A program made the position numbers and the translations under genes. The notes beneath the pieces are model-generated. The model saw only the letters and a program-made list of their open reading frames with translations. It did no database searches and had not been told where the DNA came from. DNA of 51,872 bases from Acidimicrobiaceae bacterium (lineage in GTDB: Bacteria; Actinomycetota; Acidimicrobiia; Acidimicrobiales; RAAP-2), in the NCBI GenBank assembly GCA_003133685.1, contig PKYQ01000033.1, forward strand, positions 1 through 51,872, given 5' to 3'. Shown here one piece after another: positions 31,964 to 41,930 of the stretch (its first letter is position 1; each line of letters begins with the position of its first letter).

Positions 31964-33466
31964 TCACTCGAACACCAAACAACCGTCATCTAGATCGACC
32001 AACGGCAGTTCGTCGCGCTCGGTCCAGTAGTCCTGGGTGTGGCGCCACTCGGGCTTGTCGAGGCGCTTGGGCATGAGGTGCATCGAACGCATCAAGTAGT
32101 TCGGGTTGAAGTATTCGACGTCGACCCACTCCAGCCACTTCTCGTCGAGGTCTTGGGGCCGTAGTTGCGGGGTGACCCGCTGGGCGCCGAGTTCGTCCAT
32201 GTGCGAGAGCATTCGATTGACAAAATCGCTGACGAGGTCGACGCGTAGGGTCCAGCTGGCTCGGAAGTAGCCGAAGACCCACACAAGATTCGGAACGCCG
32301 GAGAACATCATTCCGCGATAGGTGACCGTGTCGGCGAGGTCCAAGGGCACGCCGTCGATCGAGAACGAGATGTCGCCCAGGACGCTCAGGTTGAAGCCGG
32401 TCGCGGTCACGATGACGTCCGCGTCGAGTTCTTCTCCGCTGTTCAACCTGACGCCGTGTTCGGTGAAGGTTTCGATCTCGTCGGTGACGATCGAAGCCTG
32501 ACCCGCGCTGATTGACTTGAACAGGTCCCCGTCCGGCAGAAACGCGATTCGCTGACGCCACGGCATGTAGCGCGGTGTGAAATGCGTCGCCACGTCGAAG
32601 CCCGGAGGCAGCGCGGCGCGCACCAAGTCAATCAGCGCCTCCTTGGCGAACTCGGGTTCTTCGAGCGCGAGTTGCGTGAGGGCGCGCAGGTTGAAGAGGT
32701 TCTCACGACGAACGATGTCGTGGACCCACTCTTCGGGGACGTCGAGTTCGCGAAGGTGATCGGCCAAGAGATTGCGGTTTTCCCCGGTGAAGTAATACGT
32801 CGGCGAGCGCTGGAGGATCGTCACGTGCGAGGCGTCCTCGGCGATGGCCGGCACCAACGTCGCCGCGGTCGCACCCGAACCGATGACGATGACCTCCTTA
32901 TCGCGGTAGTCCAGGTCTTCGGGCCAGGTTTGGGGATGGACGATCGTGCCCTCGAATCGCTCCATCCCGGGCCACTGGGGCGTGTAGCCCTCGGCGTGGC
33001 GGTAGTAGCCCTGGCACATCCACAGGAAATTGGCACTGACGGTGACCGTCTCGCCGGTGTCCGCATACGTCGCGTTCACGGTCCATTGGTTGTCGTCACC
33101 ACTCCACGACGCGGAATCGATGTGGTGTCCGTAACGAATGTGTCGTTGTAGGTCGTTTTCGGCGATGACGTCACTCAGGTATTTCTGGATCTCGGCGGCC
33201 GTAGCGATTGGTGCACTCGTCCAGGGCTTGAATCGGTAACCGAACGTGTAAAGGTCGCTGTCGGAGCGGATACCGGGGTAACGATGCGTGCGCCAGGTCC
33301 CGCCGAAACTGTCCTGGGCCTCGAGCAGGACGAAGCTGCGACCGGGGTTTTGGGTTTGCAAGTGATAGGCCGTGCCGATACCGGAGATGCCGGCACCCAC
33401 GATGACGACGTCGAAGTGTTCGATGGTCTGGTCCTTGGTTTCCTCGCGCTCCATCGTCGTGCTCAT
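31964..33466 (-). CDS. Flavin-dependent Baeyer-Villiger-type monooxygenase (EthA-like)
   Basis: A 500-residue FAD- and NADPH-dependent monooxygenase that inserts oxygen into ketones or oxidises sulfur. The FAD-binding VGAGISGIGTAYHL is at about residues 22-35, the family fingerprint FEGTIVHPQTWPEDL near 160, and the NADPH-binding VIGSGATAATLVPA follows it. Length fits EthA (489 residues). ATG 33466 with GCGGGGGAAG upstream is preferred to a frame start 48 codons earlier. It is divergent from the quinone-reductase-like gene, so the two may share control. Confidence 0.92.
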   Translation of the reverse strand: MSTTMEREETKDQTIEHFDVVIVGAGISGIGTAYHLQTQNPGRSFVLLEAQDSFGGTWRTHRYPGIRSDSDLYTFGYRFKPWTSAPIATAAEIQKYLSDVIAENDLQRHIRYGHHIDSASWSGDDNQWTVNATYADTGETVTVSANFLWMCQGYYRHAEGYTPQWPGMERFEGTIVHPQTWPEDLDYRDKEVIVIGSGATAATLVPAIAEDASHVTILQRSPTYYFTGENRNLLADHLRELDVPEEWVHDIVRRENLFNLRALTQLALEEPEFAKEALIDLVRAALPPGFDVATHFTPRYMPWRQRIAFLPDGDLFKSISAGQASIVTDEIETFTEHGVRLNSGEELDADVIVTATGFNLSVLGDISFSIDGVPLDLADTVTYRGMMFSGVPNLVWVFGYFRASWTLRVDLVSDFVNRMLSHMDELGAQRVTPQLRPQDLDEKWLEWVDVEYFNPNYLMRSMHLMPKRLDKPEWRHTQDYWTERDELPLVDLDDGCLVFE

Positions 33467-33657
33467 CTTCCCCCGCTCACTGGCCACCACGCCATCGGAA
33501 AGATCCGAGCACTCGTGCCGTCCGCTTCCCAATCCGGAGATTAGACGCCCCGCGAAACCCTCGCCGGCCGAAGTCGCTTTCTCGTCACGTGAATGGCGCT
33601 GATCACACATCAGCGCACATTAGGTTTTTGGGCGAACCATCCCGAATGAGGAGCACG

Positions 33658-34629
33658 ATGAAAGCCGCGGTCTATTACGAAAACGGTGCCCCGAGTGTCT
33701 TTCGCTACGAAGACGTCCCGGACCCGGTTCCCGGTCCCGGCGAGATGCTCGTCGGTGTCGAGGTCGTCAGCATCGAAGGCGGCGACACGCTGAACCGATT
33801 GGCTGGACCGCTCGTCACGGTGCCGCACGTCGTGGGCTACCAGAACGCGGGAACCGTACTGAGCGTCGGTGCGGACGTCGAAGGCTTCGCGGTGGGGGAC
33901 CGCGTCGTCGGACTCGCCATTCACGGCTCGCACGCTGAGTTGCGAGTCGCACATCCGCTCACGACGTGGAAAATCCCCGATGGTCTGGCGACCGAACTGG
34001 CCGCCTGCGTGCCGGTCGCCTACGGAACGGCCCACGACGCGCTCTTTGAGTTCGGACGGCTCGTCGAAGGCGAGACGGCGCTCATCCACGCCGGCGCCGG
34101 TGGCGTGGGACTCGCCGCCGTCCAAATGGCCAAGCACGCGGGCGCACGGGTAATCGCGACCGCCTCGAGCGACGATCGGCTCGATCGACTTCGCGAATTC
34201 GGACTCGACGACGCCATCAACTACCGCGAGAAGGATTTCGTCGCCGAAGTCCGATCGCTCACCAAGAACCGCGGGGCCGACGTCATCCTGGATTCCGTCG
34301 GCGGCGAAAACCTGCAAAAGAGTTTGACGGCGCTCGCGTACCGCGGCCGGTGCGTCACCTTCGGCAACGCGGGTCGAAGCGAAGAGACGAAGCTCGACAC
34401 CTCGATGTTGGGTGGTTCGAATCAGAGTCTGATCGGTTACTTCCTCGGGCCCGAGTTGTTCGTCGGCTCCCGGGCTCACGCCATGATCGCCAAGCTGCTC
34501 GACGACGTCGCCGCCGGAGAGTTGCGCGTCGAGATCGACCGGCGCTTTGCCCTGGCCGACGCCGAAGAGGCTCACGCGTTTATTGAGAGCCGTCGGGCCT
34601 TCGGCCGGGTAGTTCTTCTAACGGAGTAA
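33658..34629 (+). CDS. Zinc-free MDR oxidoreductase (quinone reductase-like)
   Basis: A 323-residue NADPH-dependent oxidoreductase. The cofactor motif HAGAGGVGLAAVQMAK is at about residues 144-159, and the N-terminal GroES-like domain has VVGYQNAGTVLSVGADVEGF. Catalytic zinc ligands are absent, as in quinone reductases (QOR). GAGGAG precedes ATG 33658. It is divergent from the monooxygenase with about 190 bases between the starts. Confidence 0.9.
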   Translation: MKAAVYYENGAPSVFRYEDVPDPVPGPGEMLVGVEVVSIEGGDTLNRLAGPLVTVPHVVGYQNAGTVLSVGADVEGFAVGDRVVGLAIHGSHAELRVAHPLTTWKIPDGLATELAACVPVAYGTAHDALFEFGRLVEGETALIHAGAGGVGLAAVQMAKHAGARVIATASSDDRLDRLREFGLDDAINYREKDFVAEVRSLTKNRGADVILDSVGGENLQKSLTALAYRGRCVTFGNAGRSEETKLDTSMLGGSNQSLIGYFLGPELFVGSRAHAMIAKLLDDVAAGELRVEIDRRFALADAEEAHAFIESRRAFGRVVLLTE

Positions 34630-34634
34630 TCGAA

Positions 34635-34907
34635 CTACGAGTTCGAAGTGTCCTCGGCGCTCAGTTCACCGTGCTCGGATTCATAGGTCTTCAGCGTTTC
34701 GATGTACTTCTCGATGTCACTATCGGTCGAAGCCGGGGCACGATTTTGTGTCTGGAGATAGGCGGCGAGTCCCAACTGACGAAGTACGCCGTCAGCGCCA
34801 CGCTTGGCCTGAACTTCACCGACCTTGGCCTGACCTTTGGCCGCCGCGTCCTTGGCCACTGAAGCCGCTGAAGCCGCCTGTTCCTTCACCTTGTCCAAGA
34901 ATCCCAT
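34635..34907 (-). CDS. Small conserved hypothetical protein, coiled-coil N-terminus
   Basis: 90 residues. The N-terminal half (MGFLDKVKEQAASAASVAKD and onward) is an Ala/Lys-rich amphipathic helix, and the C-terminal half is acidic. The start is fixed by a strong AAGGAG 6 bases upstream. Similar small actinobacterial proteins exist, but I know no function. It is convergent with the MDR gene, 5 bases apart. Confidence 0.7.
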   Translation of the reverse strand: MGFLDKVKEQAASAASVAKDAAAKGQAKVGEVQAKRGADGVLRQLGLAAYLQTQNRAPASTDSDIEKYIETLKTYESEHGELSAEDTSNS

Positions 34908-35168
34908 GGGATCTCCTTTTGTCGCCTATCCGGCTTCAGTTTACCTCTCGACGCCCACCCCGGTCGTGTGCGTAGCTCGAACGTCGCGAGGTGTCACGTC
35001 GTGGAGGAACCGTTGGCGTCGAATCGTCTCAGCACACGTGTTCGCGGTCCAAGGATTTGGAGCCCTAATCCAGCCGTCTTAGAATTGATTCGCGCCACGG
35101 ATTGGTGTCGCGCCACATCGCGCGATCCGTCACCATCTCCCGGGCCACGACAACTAAGGACCGTACCC

Positions 35169-36554
35169 ATGAGTGTTCCCAGTGCCTCCTATTCGGTAAC
35201 CATGCGCGTGACCCTCGAGAGTCATTCTCGGATCGGTGCAGTCACGACCGCGGTCGGCGACGCTGGCGGCGCCGTCACCGCACTGGACGTGGTCGATCCC
35301 AACGGTTCGGGGATGACGATCGACCTCACGTGCAACGCCGTTGACGAGGGCCACTCCGAACTGCTTCGTGCGGCCGTCGAGGTCATCGAGGGCGCCCGAG
35401 TGATTGCCATGAGTGACCGCACGTTCCTCCTGCACCTCGGCGGCACGATCTCGGTCGAGCCGAAGGTTTCACTCAAGACCCGAGACGACCTGTCAATGGC
35501 CTACACGCCGGGCGTGGCGAGAATTTCAATGGCGATCGCGAAGGACCCTTCCGCGGCGCGAAAGCTGACCATCAAGCGCAACACCGTCGCGGTGGTGACT
35601 GACGGATCGGCGGTCCTCGGTCTCGGCAACATTGGACCGGAGGCGGCGTTGCCGGTGATGGAGGGTAAGGCCCTCCTCTTCAAGCGCTTTGCCGGTATCG
35701 ACGCGTGGCCGGTCTGTTTGGCGACCCAGGACGTCGACGAGATCGTGCGGATCGTCCAATGCATCGCTCCGGTCTATGGCGGAATCAATCTCGAGGACAT
35801 TTCGGCGCCACGCTGCTTCGAGATCGAACGGCGTCTGCGCGACCTGCTTGACATTCCGGTCTTCCACGACGACCAGCACGGAACGGCCATCGTCGTCTTC
35901 GCGGCCTTGCTGAACGCGCTGCGCGTCGTCGGCAAGCAGATGAAGGACGTCCGAGTCGTCGTGCTCGGTGTCGGCGCCGCCGGCGTCGCCATCTCCAAAC
36001 TGTTGTTGAGAGAAGGCGTCGGCGACGTCATCGGCGTCAATCGCGGTGGCATCATCTCCCAAGACGACGAGAGGCTCGACAGCGAGCGCCGGTGGCTGGC
36101 GACGCACACCAACAAGGAGAAGCGAACGGGATCACTCAGTGACGCCATGGCCGGCGCTGACGTCCTCATCGGCGTCTCCGGGGCCAATCTCGTCAGCGAG
36201 GACCAGCTGAAGTCGATGGCGCCGGAGTCGATCATCTTTGCCCTCGCCAACCCGGATCCCGAGGTCGATCCGGTGCTGGCGAGAAGATACGCCGCGGTCG
36301 TAGCGACTGGTCGAAGCGACGAACCGAACCAGATCAACAACGTGCTGGTCTTCCCGGGGATATTCCGCGGCATGTTGAACGCGGGAGCGAAACAGGTCAC
36401 CGAAGAGATCGAGATCGCCGCGGGTCGCGCGATTGCCGACGTGGTCACGCCGGGCGAACTGTCCGCTGACTACATCGTTCCGACGGTCTTCAATCCGTTG
36501 GTCGTGACCGCAGTGACGAACGCCGTCGAGCGCTTAGTTGGACAAACGCGCTGA
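35169..36554 (+). CDS. NAD(P)-dependent malic enzyme with N-terminal ACT domain
   Basis: 461 residues. It decarboxylates malate to pyruvate with NAD(P) reduction. Residues ~8-85 are an ACT domain ([20 protein letters not shown]), probably for allosteric control by an amino acid. The malic domain follows: [12 protein letters not shown] with the catalytic Tyr, [20 protein letters not shown], metal-binding [12 protein letters not shown] and DDQHGTAIV. The nucleotide-binding domain has [16 protein letters not shown]. The ATG at 35169 begins the ACT domain; the open frame reaches back to 34968 without homology. It stands alone in its operon. Confidence 0.93.
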   Translation: MSVPSASYSVTMRVTLESHSRIGAVTTAVGDAGGAVTALDVVDPNGSGMTIDLTCNAVDEGHSELLRAAVEVIEGARVIAMSDRTFLLHLGGTISVEPKVSLKTRDDLSMAYTPGVARISMAIAKDPSAARKLTIKRNTVAVVTDGSAVLGLGNIGPEAALPVMEGKALLFKRFAGIDAWPVCLATQDVDEIVRIVQCIAPVYGGINLEDISAPRCFEIERRLRDLLDIPVFHDDQHGTAIVVFAALLNALRVVGKQMKDVRVVVLGVGAAGVAISKLLLREGVGDVIGVNRGGIISQDDERLDSERRWLATHTNKEKRTGSLSDAMAGADVLIGVSGANLVSEDQLKSMAPESIIFALANPDPEVDPVLARRYAAVVATGRSDEPNQINNVLVFPGIFRGMLNAGAKQVTEEIEIAAGRAIADVVTPGELSADYIVPTVFNPLVVTAVTNAVERLVGQTR

Positions 36555-36674
36555 GACTCGCGACTATCGACTTGGCATCGCTGACGATTCGCTCGATCAC
36601 GTTTCAGTGAACACCGCGATTGTGTTCGTTCGTCGCCTTTAATTCGCGCGGACCACTGTTAGCGTTTGAGGATC

Positions 36675-37325
36675 ATGAAGCTCAGCCACCGGATACCAGA
36701 GACGCCGTGGCGAGCTCGCAGTACCTGGGCCGTGCGACCACGAATGTTGGTGCCACTCTTCGGGGGACTGGCGGCCTTCGGGTTTGGCGAGGGCCTGCTC
36801 GTCCAGTCCCACTGGGGGGCATCTCCGTGGACCGTCTTCGCCGAAGGGATCGCCAAGCACGCGCAGATATCGCTCGGCTGGGCGACGGCGCTGATCAGCG
36901 TCGTCGTTCTTCTCAGTTGGATTCCGTTTCACCAACGCCCGGGGTTCGGGACGATATCGAACGTCATCATCATCGCCTACGTCTTGGACCTGACGACGTA
37001 CGCGGTGGCGGCGCCGCACGCCGCATGGCTGAAGATCGTCTACATCGTCGGTGCGGTCCTATCGATTGGCGTTGGCAGCGCCTTCTATCTGACGTGCAAC
37101 CTCGGTCCCGGTCCGCGCGACGGGCTGATGACCGGCCTCCACAACCGATTTCATGCCAGCGTGGTCTACGTCCGGCTCTCGATCGAAGTGGTGGTGTTGA
37201 CGATCGGCTGGTTGCTCGGTGGTTCCCCGGGTTTCGCTACGGCATTCTTCGCCACGACGATTGGATTTAGTATCGGCGCGAGCTTGAACGTGATGGAGCG
37301 AACGGTGAACTGGCGGCGCGCGTGA
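36675..37325 (+). CDS. YczE/YitT-family membrane protein
   Basis: 216 residues with about five to six TM segments. The conserved block QSHWGASPWTVFAEGIAKHA at about residues 43-62 and NLGPGPRDGLMTGLHNR near 145 mark the YczE/YyaS family. Function is unsettled: in Bacillus YczE is needed for antibiotic production. TGAGGA precedes ATG 36675; TTG 36666 is an alternative. The LysE-type gene starts inside its stop codon (GTGA), so both are co-expressed. Confidence 0.85.
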   Translation: MKLSHRIPETPWRARSTWAVRPRMLVPLFGGLAAFGFGEGLLVQSHWGASPWTVFAEGIAKHAQISLGWATALISVVVLLSWIPFHQRPGFGTISNVIIIAYVLDLTTYAVAAPHAAWLKIVYIVGAVLSIGVGSAFYLTCNLGPGPRDGLMTGLHNRFHASVVYVRLSIEVVVLTIGWLLGGSPGFATAFFATTIGFSIGASLNVMERTVNWRRA

Positions 37326-37963
37326 TTTCGGGAAGCCATCTCGCGGAGTTCTTCATCGCGTCGATCACCATCATCTTGGTGCCCGGACCGAGTGTGCTGT
37401 TCACGCTCGCGCGTGGCGTGGCGTGGGGTCGTGCCGTGGCCGTCCTGACGGTCCTCGGCAACTCCATCGGAACTTTGATCCTGTCGGTCATTGTGGCCGT
37501 GGGACTCGGACCACTGCTCAGTCACTCCAAGACGTTCTCGATCACGTTGCAAATGGCCGGAGGCTTGTACTTGTTGTGGCTCGGCGTGGGCGCGATGCGG
37601 CACCGACACGCGCACGCGGCCGCCATGGCCAAGCGCGAAGAGTTTCGACCGTCGAACGTCCAGGTCATTCGCCAGGGTTTCACGGTCGGCATCTTGAACC
37701 CGAAGTCGTTGGTGTTCTTCGCCGCCGTCTTTCCCCACTTCGTCGATCGCACCAAGGGCAGCGTGACGCTGCAGTTGCTGATCTTCGGCGGCATTTTCAG
37801 CGTCATGGCTTTTCTCAGCGACGCCACGTGGGGCATGATCGCCGGCACGGCGCGCGAGTGGCTCTCTGATTCACCGCATCGTTTGGTCGTCCTTCGTATC
37901 GTGGGCGCGTGCGTGATGATGACGCTCGGCGTGATCATCGTGGTGAGTGCACTGACGTCCTAA
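37322..37963 (+). CDS. LysE/RhtB-family amino acid exporter
   Basis: A 213-residue membrane protein with six TM segments. The signature is at the start, VPGPSVLFTLARGVAWGRAV, then LLWLGVGAM and GFTVGILNPKSLVFFAAVFP near residue 118. Members export amino acids or homoserine lactones. It overlaps the YczE-type gene by four bases (GTGA) and starts with GTG. Confidence 0.9.
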   Translation: MISGSHLAEFFIASITIILVPGPSVLFTLARGVAWGRAVAVLTVLGNSIGTLILSVIVAVGLGPLLSHSKTFSITLQMAGGLYLLWLGVGAMRHRHAHAAAMAKREEFRPSNVQVIRQGFTVGILNPKSLVFFAAVFPHFVDRTKGSVTLQLLIFGGIFSVMAFLSDATWGMIAGTAREWLSDSPHRLVVLRIVGACVMMTLGVIIVVSALTS

Positions 37964-38005
37964 GCCGCGCGGTCGTGTGTCACACCGTTTACCTATTTTT
38001 GATTC

Positions 38006-38464
38006 GTGGGAACAGTGCACGTCGGACGACATGACGAGCGAACGACGTCGAGTGTCGGCTCATTTATCGCGAATCTGCCTGAGATGCTGGGCGCCATGGT
38101 CGTCGACCCTCGTTGTCTCGTCGCGGTGATCGAGTTCGAAGACGTGCGCTACGTGCAGTATTGGGTCGAACCGCACGGTGCCGTGATCGCCGAAGTCATC
38201 TCGAATCTCAATATCGGCGACGCCGTGGCCCTGAGTCCCGAGGACGAGGAGAAGTTGCGAACGGCCGGTTGGTCCGAACCGTCACCCGGACCGAGACCGA
38301 ATTGGCGATTCGAGGCGGACGACGCGGCCGGTCTCATGAAGATCGTCTCGATGTCGCGCGACGCGGTCTACGACGTACTGCGCGAGCGAGACACCAATAC
38401 CGTGTCGGTCCGGATTTGGGAAGGGCGATCCATCGCGGGTCCGGGCGACGAACGTCGAGGATGA
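38006..38464 (+). CDS. TY-Chap-like putative chaperone protein
   Basis: 152 residues resembling actinobacterial proteins with a type III secretion chaperone-like (TY-Chap) fold: VIEFEDVRYVQYWVEPHGAV, then LSPEDEEKLRTAGWSEP and the PNWRF block before a C-terminal helix that ends in VYDVLRERD. The GTG at 38006 is 6 bases after TATTTT, suggesting a leaderless start. Partner unknown. Confidence 0.6.
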   Translation: MGTVHVGRHDERTTSSVGSFIANLPEMLGAMVVDPRCLVAVIEFEDVRYVQYWVEPHGAVIAEVISNLNIGDAVALSPEDEEKLRTAGWSEPSPGPRPNWRFEADDAAGLMKIVSMSRDAVYDVLRERDTNTVSVRIWEGRSIAGPGDERRG

Positions 38465-38580
38465 ACCCGCGACTATCACCACAACAAGCGCTTTGAAGAC
38501 GACAGCCGACCCGAAGAAGGTTAAGGAGCGCTCGTTTCATCTATCGCCCTTCCTACAATCGACTGGGCAATGGAGACGCG

Positions 38581-40464
38581 ATGAGCATGCACGGTGGCGG
38601 TGGCGGGGGCGGCCGCATGGGACTGCGTTCGATGCGTACGGACCGCAACATCCTCGAACACCAGATCAAAAAGGGAACGCTGCCGCGGATACTCACCTAC
38701 GCGAAGCAGTATCGCGCGCTGCTCATCGTTTTTCTCATTGCCGTCGTTCTCGATGCCGTGGTCAGTTCGGTCACCCCGCTGTTGTTTGCCGCCATCATCG
38801 ACATCGGCATCAAGCACAAACATGAGGGCCTGGTTATCGGACTCGCGTCGTTGGGGGCCGGTCTCGCGCTCTTCGACGCGGTCCTCTCGCTCTTCGAGCG
38901 CCGAACGTCAGCGGTGATCGGTGAGGGACTGATCTATGACCTGCGCGCCAAAGTGTTCAGCCACATTCAAGAGATGCCGATCGCGTTTTTCTCGCGCACC
39001 CAGACCGGGGCTCTGATCAGTCGTTTGAACAATGACGTGATCGGCGCGCAACAGGCCTTCACCGACCTCTTCTCGAACGTCGTCGGCAACGTGATCTTGG
39101 TCACGATCGTGATCGGCACCATGCTGGTCTTGAGTTGGCAGATCACGCTGGTCGCGTTGCTCTTGCTGCCGGTGTTTTTGATTCCGGCGCGAAGGGTCGG
39201 GCGAAAACTCGGGACGCTGTTCCAGCGCGGCATGGAACTGAACGCCGAAATGAATATGGTGATGACCGAACGCTTCAATGTCTCCGGTGCCATGCTCGTC
39301 AAGCTCTTCGGACGCCCACGTGACGAGCGCGAGTTCTTCGAGAGTCGCGCCGGGCAAGTCCGCGACATCGGTATCCATCAGGCGATGTATCAGCGTTTCT
39401 TCTTCATCGCGCTCTCCCTGACCGCGTCGTTGGCGACGGCGTTCGCCTACGGCTTCGGCGGCCTTGAGGTGATACGCGGCGAGCTCGCACTCGGAACGCT
39501 GGTGGCCCTGACGCTCTATCTGGTTCGGCTCTACGGACCTCTTACTCAGTTGTCGAATCTGAACATCGACTACATGTCAGCCATGGTGAGTTTCGAGCGA
39601 CTCTTCGAAGTGCTCGACCTGGAACCGATGATCAAGGAGAGTCCCGACGCTGTCGTGATGCCCGACGGACCGGCGGAGTTGATTTTCGATCATGTCGATT
39701 TTTCTTATCCCGGCGCCGAAGAAGTCTCACTGGCTTCGTTAGAGGCGGTCGCGCGCCTCGATGACACGCCGCGCACTGACGTGCTCCACGACGTCTCGTT
39801 CCGCATCGAACCGGGCACGATGACAGCGTTGGTCGGTCACAGCGGTGCGGGTAAGACGACGATCTCGATGTTGGTGTCGCGTCTCTACGACGTCGACCGC
39901 GGGTCGGTCACCATAAACGGTGTCGACGTACGCGAAGCGACGACGGCGTCACTGAACGCCATGGTCGGCGTCGTCACGCAGGACCCCCACCTCTTTCACG
40001 ACTCGTTGCGTACGAACTTGGTATTTGCGAGACCCGGGGCGACGGAGGCGGAGATCGAATCGGCCCTGCGGGCCGCGCAGATTTGGGAGTTGGTGCAGTC
40101 ACTGCCACTTGGTCTCGAGACTGTGGTCGGCGAGCGGGGCTACCGGCTGAGCGGCGGTGAGAAGCAGCGGGTCGCGCTGGCGCGACTCTTGCTCAAGGCG
40201 CCGCGACTCGTAGTGCTCGATGAGGCGACCGCACACCTCGACAACGAGAGCGAGGCGGCCGTGCAGCGCGCGTTGGACGAGACGATGTCGTCGCGCACGT
40301 CCTTGGTGATCGCCCACCGGTTGTCGACGATTCGAAACGCCGATCAGATACTCGTCGTCGAGAACGGCACCATCGTCCAGCGCGGCAGTCACGCGCAGCT
40401 CCTGGCCGAAGGCGGCGTGTACCGCGTCCTCTACGAGACGCAGTTCGCCGACCAGGAGGATTAA
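38581..40464 (+). CDS. ABC exporter, fused membrane and ATPase domains
   Basis: A 627-residue half-transporter of the MsbA/LmrA kind, working as a dimer to export lipids or drugs. A Gly-rich N-terminus precedes six TM segments (about residues 45-330). The nucleotide-binding domain has Walker A GHSGAGKTT near 420, Q-loop VTQDPHLFHDSL, signature YRLSGGEKQRVALAR, and Walker B LVVLDEATAHLDNESE. An insertion of ~20 residues lies between the first NBD strand and Walker A (around 380-400). Its stop overlaps the stop of the convergent fabI by four bases. Confidence 0.93.
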   Translation: MSMHGGGGGGGRMGLRSMRTDRNILEHQIKKGTLPRILTYAKQYRALLIVFLIAVVLDAVVSSVTPLLFAAIIDIGIKHKHEGLVIGLASLGAGLALFDAVLSLFERRTSAVIGEGLIYDLRAKVFSHIQEMPIAFFSRTQTGALISRLNNDVIGAQQAFTDLFSNVVGNVILVTIVIGTMLVLSWQITLVALLLLPVFLIPARRVGRKLGTLFQRGMELNAEMNMVMTERFNVSGAMLVKLFGRPRDEREFFESRAGQVRDIGIHQAMYQRFFFIALSLTASLATAFAYGFGGLEVIRGELALGTLVALTLYLVRLYGPLTQLSNLNIDYMSAMVSFERLFEVLDLEPMIKESPDAVVMPDGPAELIFDHVDFSYPGAEEVSLASLEAVARLDDTPRTDVLHDVSFRIEPGTMTALVGHSGAGKTTISMLVSRLYDVDRGSVTINGVDVREATTASLNAMVGVVTQDPHLFHDSLRTNLVFARPGATEAEIESALRAAQIWELVQSLPLGLETVVGERGYRLSGGEKQRVALARLLLKAPRLVVLDEATAHLDNESEAAVQRALDETMSSRTSLVIAHRLSTIRNADQILVVENGTIVQRGSHAQLLAEGGVYRVLYETQFADQED

Positions 40465-41240
40465 CCCATCGAGTGATAGCCGCCGTCGACGTAGATGACC
40501 GACGCGGTCGTGCCTCGCAGCAGTGGCGACAACATCGCGACGGCGGTGTCGGCGACGGCGCTCGAGTCATAGACGTCCCAGCCGAGCGGCGCTTTCTCGG
40601 TCCACGCGTCCTCGAACTGTGAGAAACCGGGGACCGATTTGGCGGCGACAGTGCGAATCGGCCCGGCCGCCAGCATGTTGACGCGGATCTTGTCGGGTCC
40701 GACCTCCTTGGCGACGTAACGACCGAGTGATTCGAGTCCGGCCTTCATGACGCCCATCCAGTCGTACGCCGGATAAGCCCTCGAGCCGTCAAAGTCCAAC
40801 GCGATGACCGATGCCCCGCCGAGGGCCTCACTTTTTTGCAGTAGTGGCCGACAGGCGCCGACGAGCGCGGCCAGCGAAAAGGTCGAGACGTGCAGCGCGG
40901 TCGCGACGTCTTCGAAGGGGGAGGCGAACATCCCGTTACCGAGACAACTCGGCGGCGCCATGCCAATGGCGTGCACGAGCCCGTCGAGTCGTCCGAATCG
41001 AGTCGTCAACTCGGCCGCGGCGGCCTCGACCTGGTTGGGATCGGTGACGTCGAGTTCGATGATTTCGCCAACGTCGCCGAGTTTGCGCGCGGTGCGCTTC
41101 GTCAGCGATAGGCCGCGCCCGGCCCCCGAGAGCGCAATCGTCGCGCCCTCTTCCAGGGCGCGCTTGGCGATGCCGAAGGCCAACGAGTCGTCGGTGAGGA
41201 CCCCGGTGACGAGAATTCGGTGGTCATTTAACAGTCCCAT
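40461..41240 (-). CDS. fabI: Enoyl-[acyl-carrier-protein] reductase (NADH), FabI/InhA type
   Basis: 259 residues, the short-chain-dehydrogenase-type enzyme for the last step of fatty acid elongation. The start MGLLNDHRILVTGVLTDDSL and the LVHAIGMAPPS region match the InhA type of actinobacteria. The catalytic Tyr-x6-Lys is in YDWMGVMK, and the substrate-binding loop follows in AAGPIRTVAAKS. It starts opposite to npdG with about 40 bases between, a shared promoter region. Confidence 0.93.
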   Translation of the reverse strand: MGLLNDHRILVTGVLTDDSLAFGIAKRALEEGATIALSGAGRGLSLTKRTARKLGDVGEIIELDVTDPNQVEAAAAELTTRFGRLDGLVHAIGMAPPSCLGNGMFASPFEDVATALHVSTFSLAALVGACRPLLQKSEALGGASVIALDFDGSRAYPAYDWMGVMKAGLESLGRYVAKEVGPDKIRVNMLAAGPIRTVAAKSVPGFSQFEDAWTEKAPLGWDVYDSSAVADTAVAMLSPLLRGTTASVIYVDGGYHSMG

Positions 41241-41281
41241 CTTGTTAGGTTACTTCCGAACATCTATTTTCGAGGACGACG

Positions 41282-41926
41282 ATGACAACAGTTGGCATTC
41301 TTGGTGGCACCGGTCCCGCCGGTCGAGGCGTCGCGGCGCGACTCGCCGGTGCGGGTTACACCGTCGTACTCGGCTCTCGTGACGCCGAGCGCGCGAAGGG
41401 AATCGCGCGAGGACTCACGCTTCGTGGCGAGGGCACCGTTGAAGGCGGTACGAATGAGGAGGCCGCCGCGTGCAACCTGGTCGTGGTCGCCACACCGTGG
41501 GATTCGGCGATCGCCACGGCGAGCGCCCTGCGTCAAGAGCTCAAGGGCAAGATCGTGATCTCGATGGTGAACGCACTCTCGCGCGAAGGTCGTGAGATGG
41601 TGGCGCTCTATCCGTCGCGCGGATCGATGGCCGCCCAGATCGCGCACGCGCTACCCGAGAGCGTGGTCGTCGGTGCGTTTCACCATTTGCCGGCCGCGCA
41701 GATGGAAGACCTCGACTCCGATCTCGACGCGGACGTGCTGATTTTCTCCGACGACGACGACGCGCGTCGACAGGTCGCCGAGATGATCGATCGCGTGAGC
41801 GGGCTACGCGCGGTCATCGCCGGTTCGATGTCCCTCGCCAGTCCCATCGAGGCTTTCACGGCCGTGTGCATCTCGATCAACATCCGTCACAAGACCCACA
41901 GCTACGTGAAGATGGCGGGTCTGTAG
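41282..41926 (+). CDS. npdG: F420-dependent NADP reductase
   Basis: A 214-residue enzyme that moves hydride between coenzyme F420 and NADP. The N-terminal Rossmann motif is VGILGGTGPAGRGVAARLAG, followed by GSRDAERA, which selects NADP phosphate. VVATPWDSA and GAFHHLPAAQM are family blocks, and the length is typical. It implies that F420 is made by the organism. mshC starts 4 bases after its stop. Confidence 0.9.
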   Translation: MTTVGILGGTGPAGRGVAARLAGAGYTVVLGSRDAERAKGIARGLTLRGEGTVEGGTNEEAAACNLVVVATPWDSAIATASALRQELKGKIVISMVNALSREGREMVALYPSRGSMAAQIAHALPESVVVGAFHHLPAAQMEDLDSDLDADVLIFSDDDDARRQVAEMIDRVSGLRAVIAGSMSLASPIEAFTAVCISINIRHKTHSYVKMAGL

Positions 41927-41930
41927 CTCG

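Noticed and set aside
33610-34575. 321-codon minus-strand ORF.
   Set aside because: It lies entirely antisense to the MDR oxidoreductase gene, whose motifs are clear; long antisense frames are common in GC-rich DNA.
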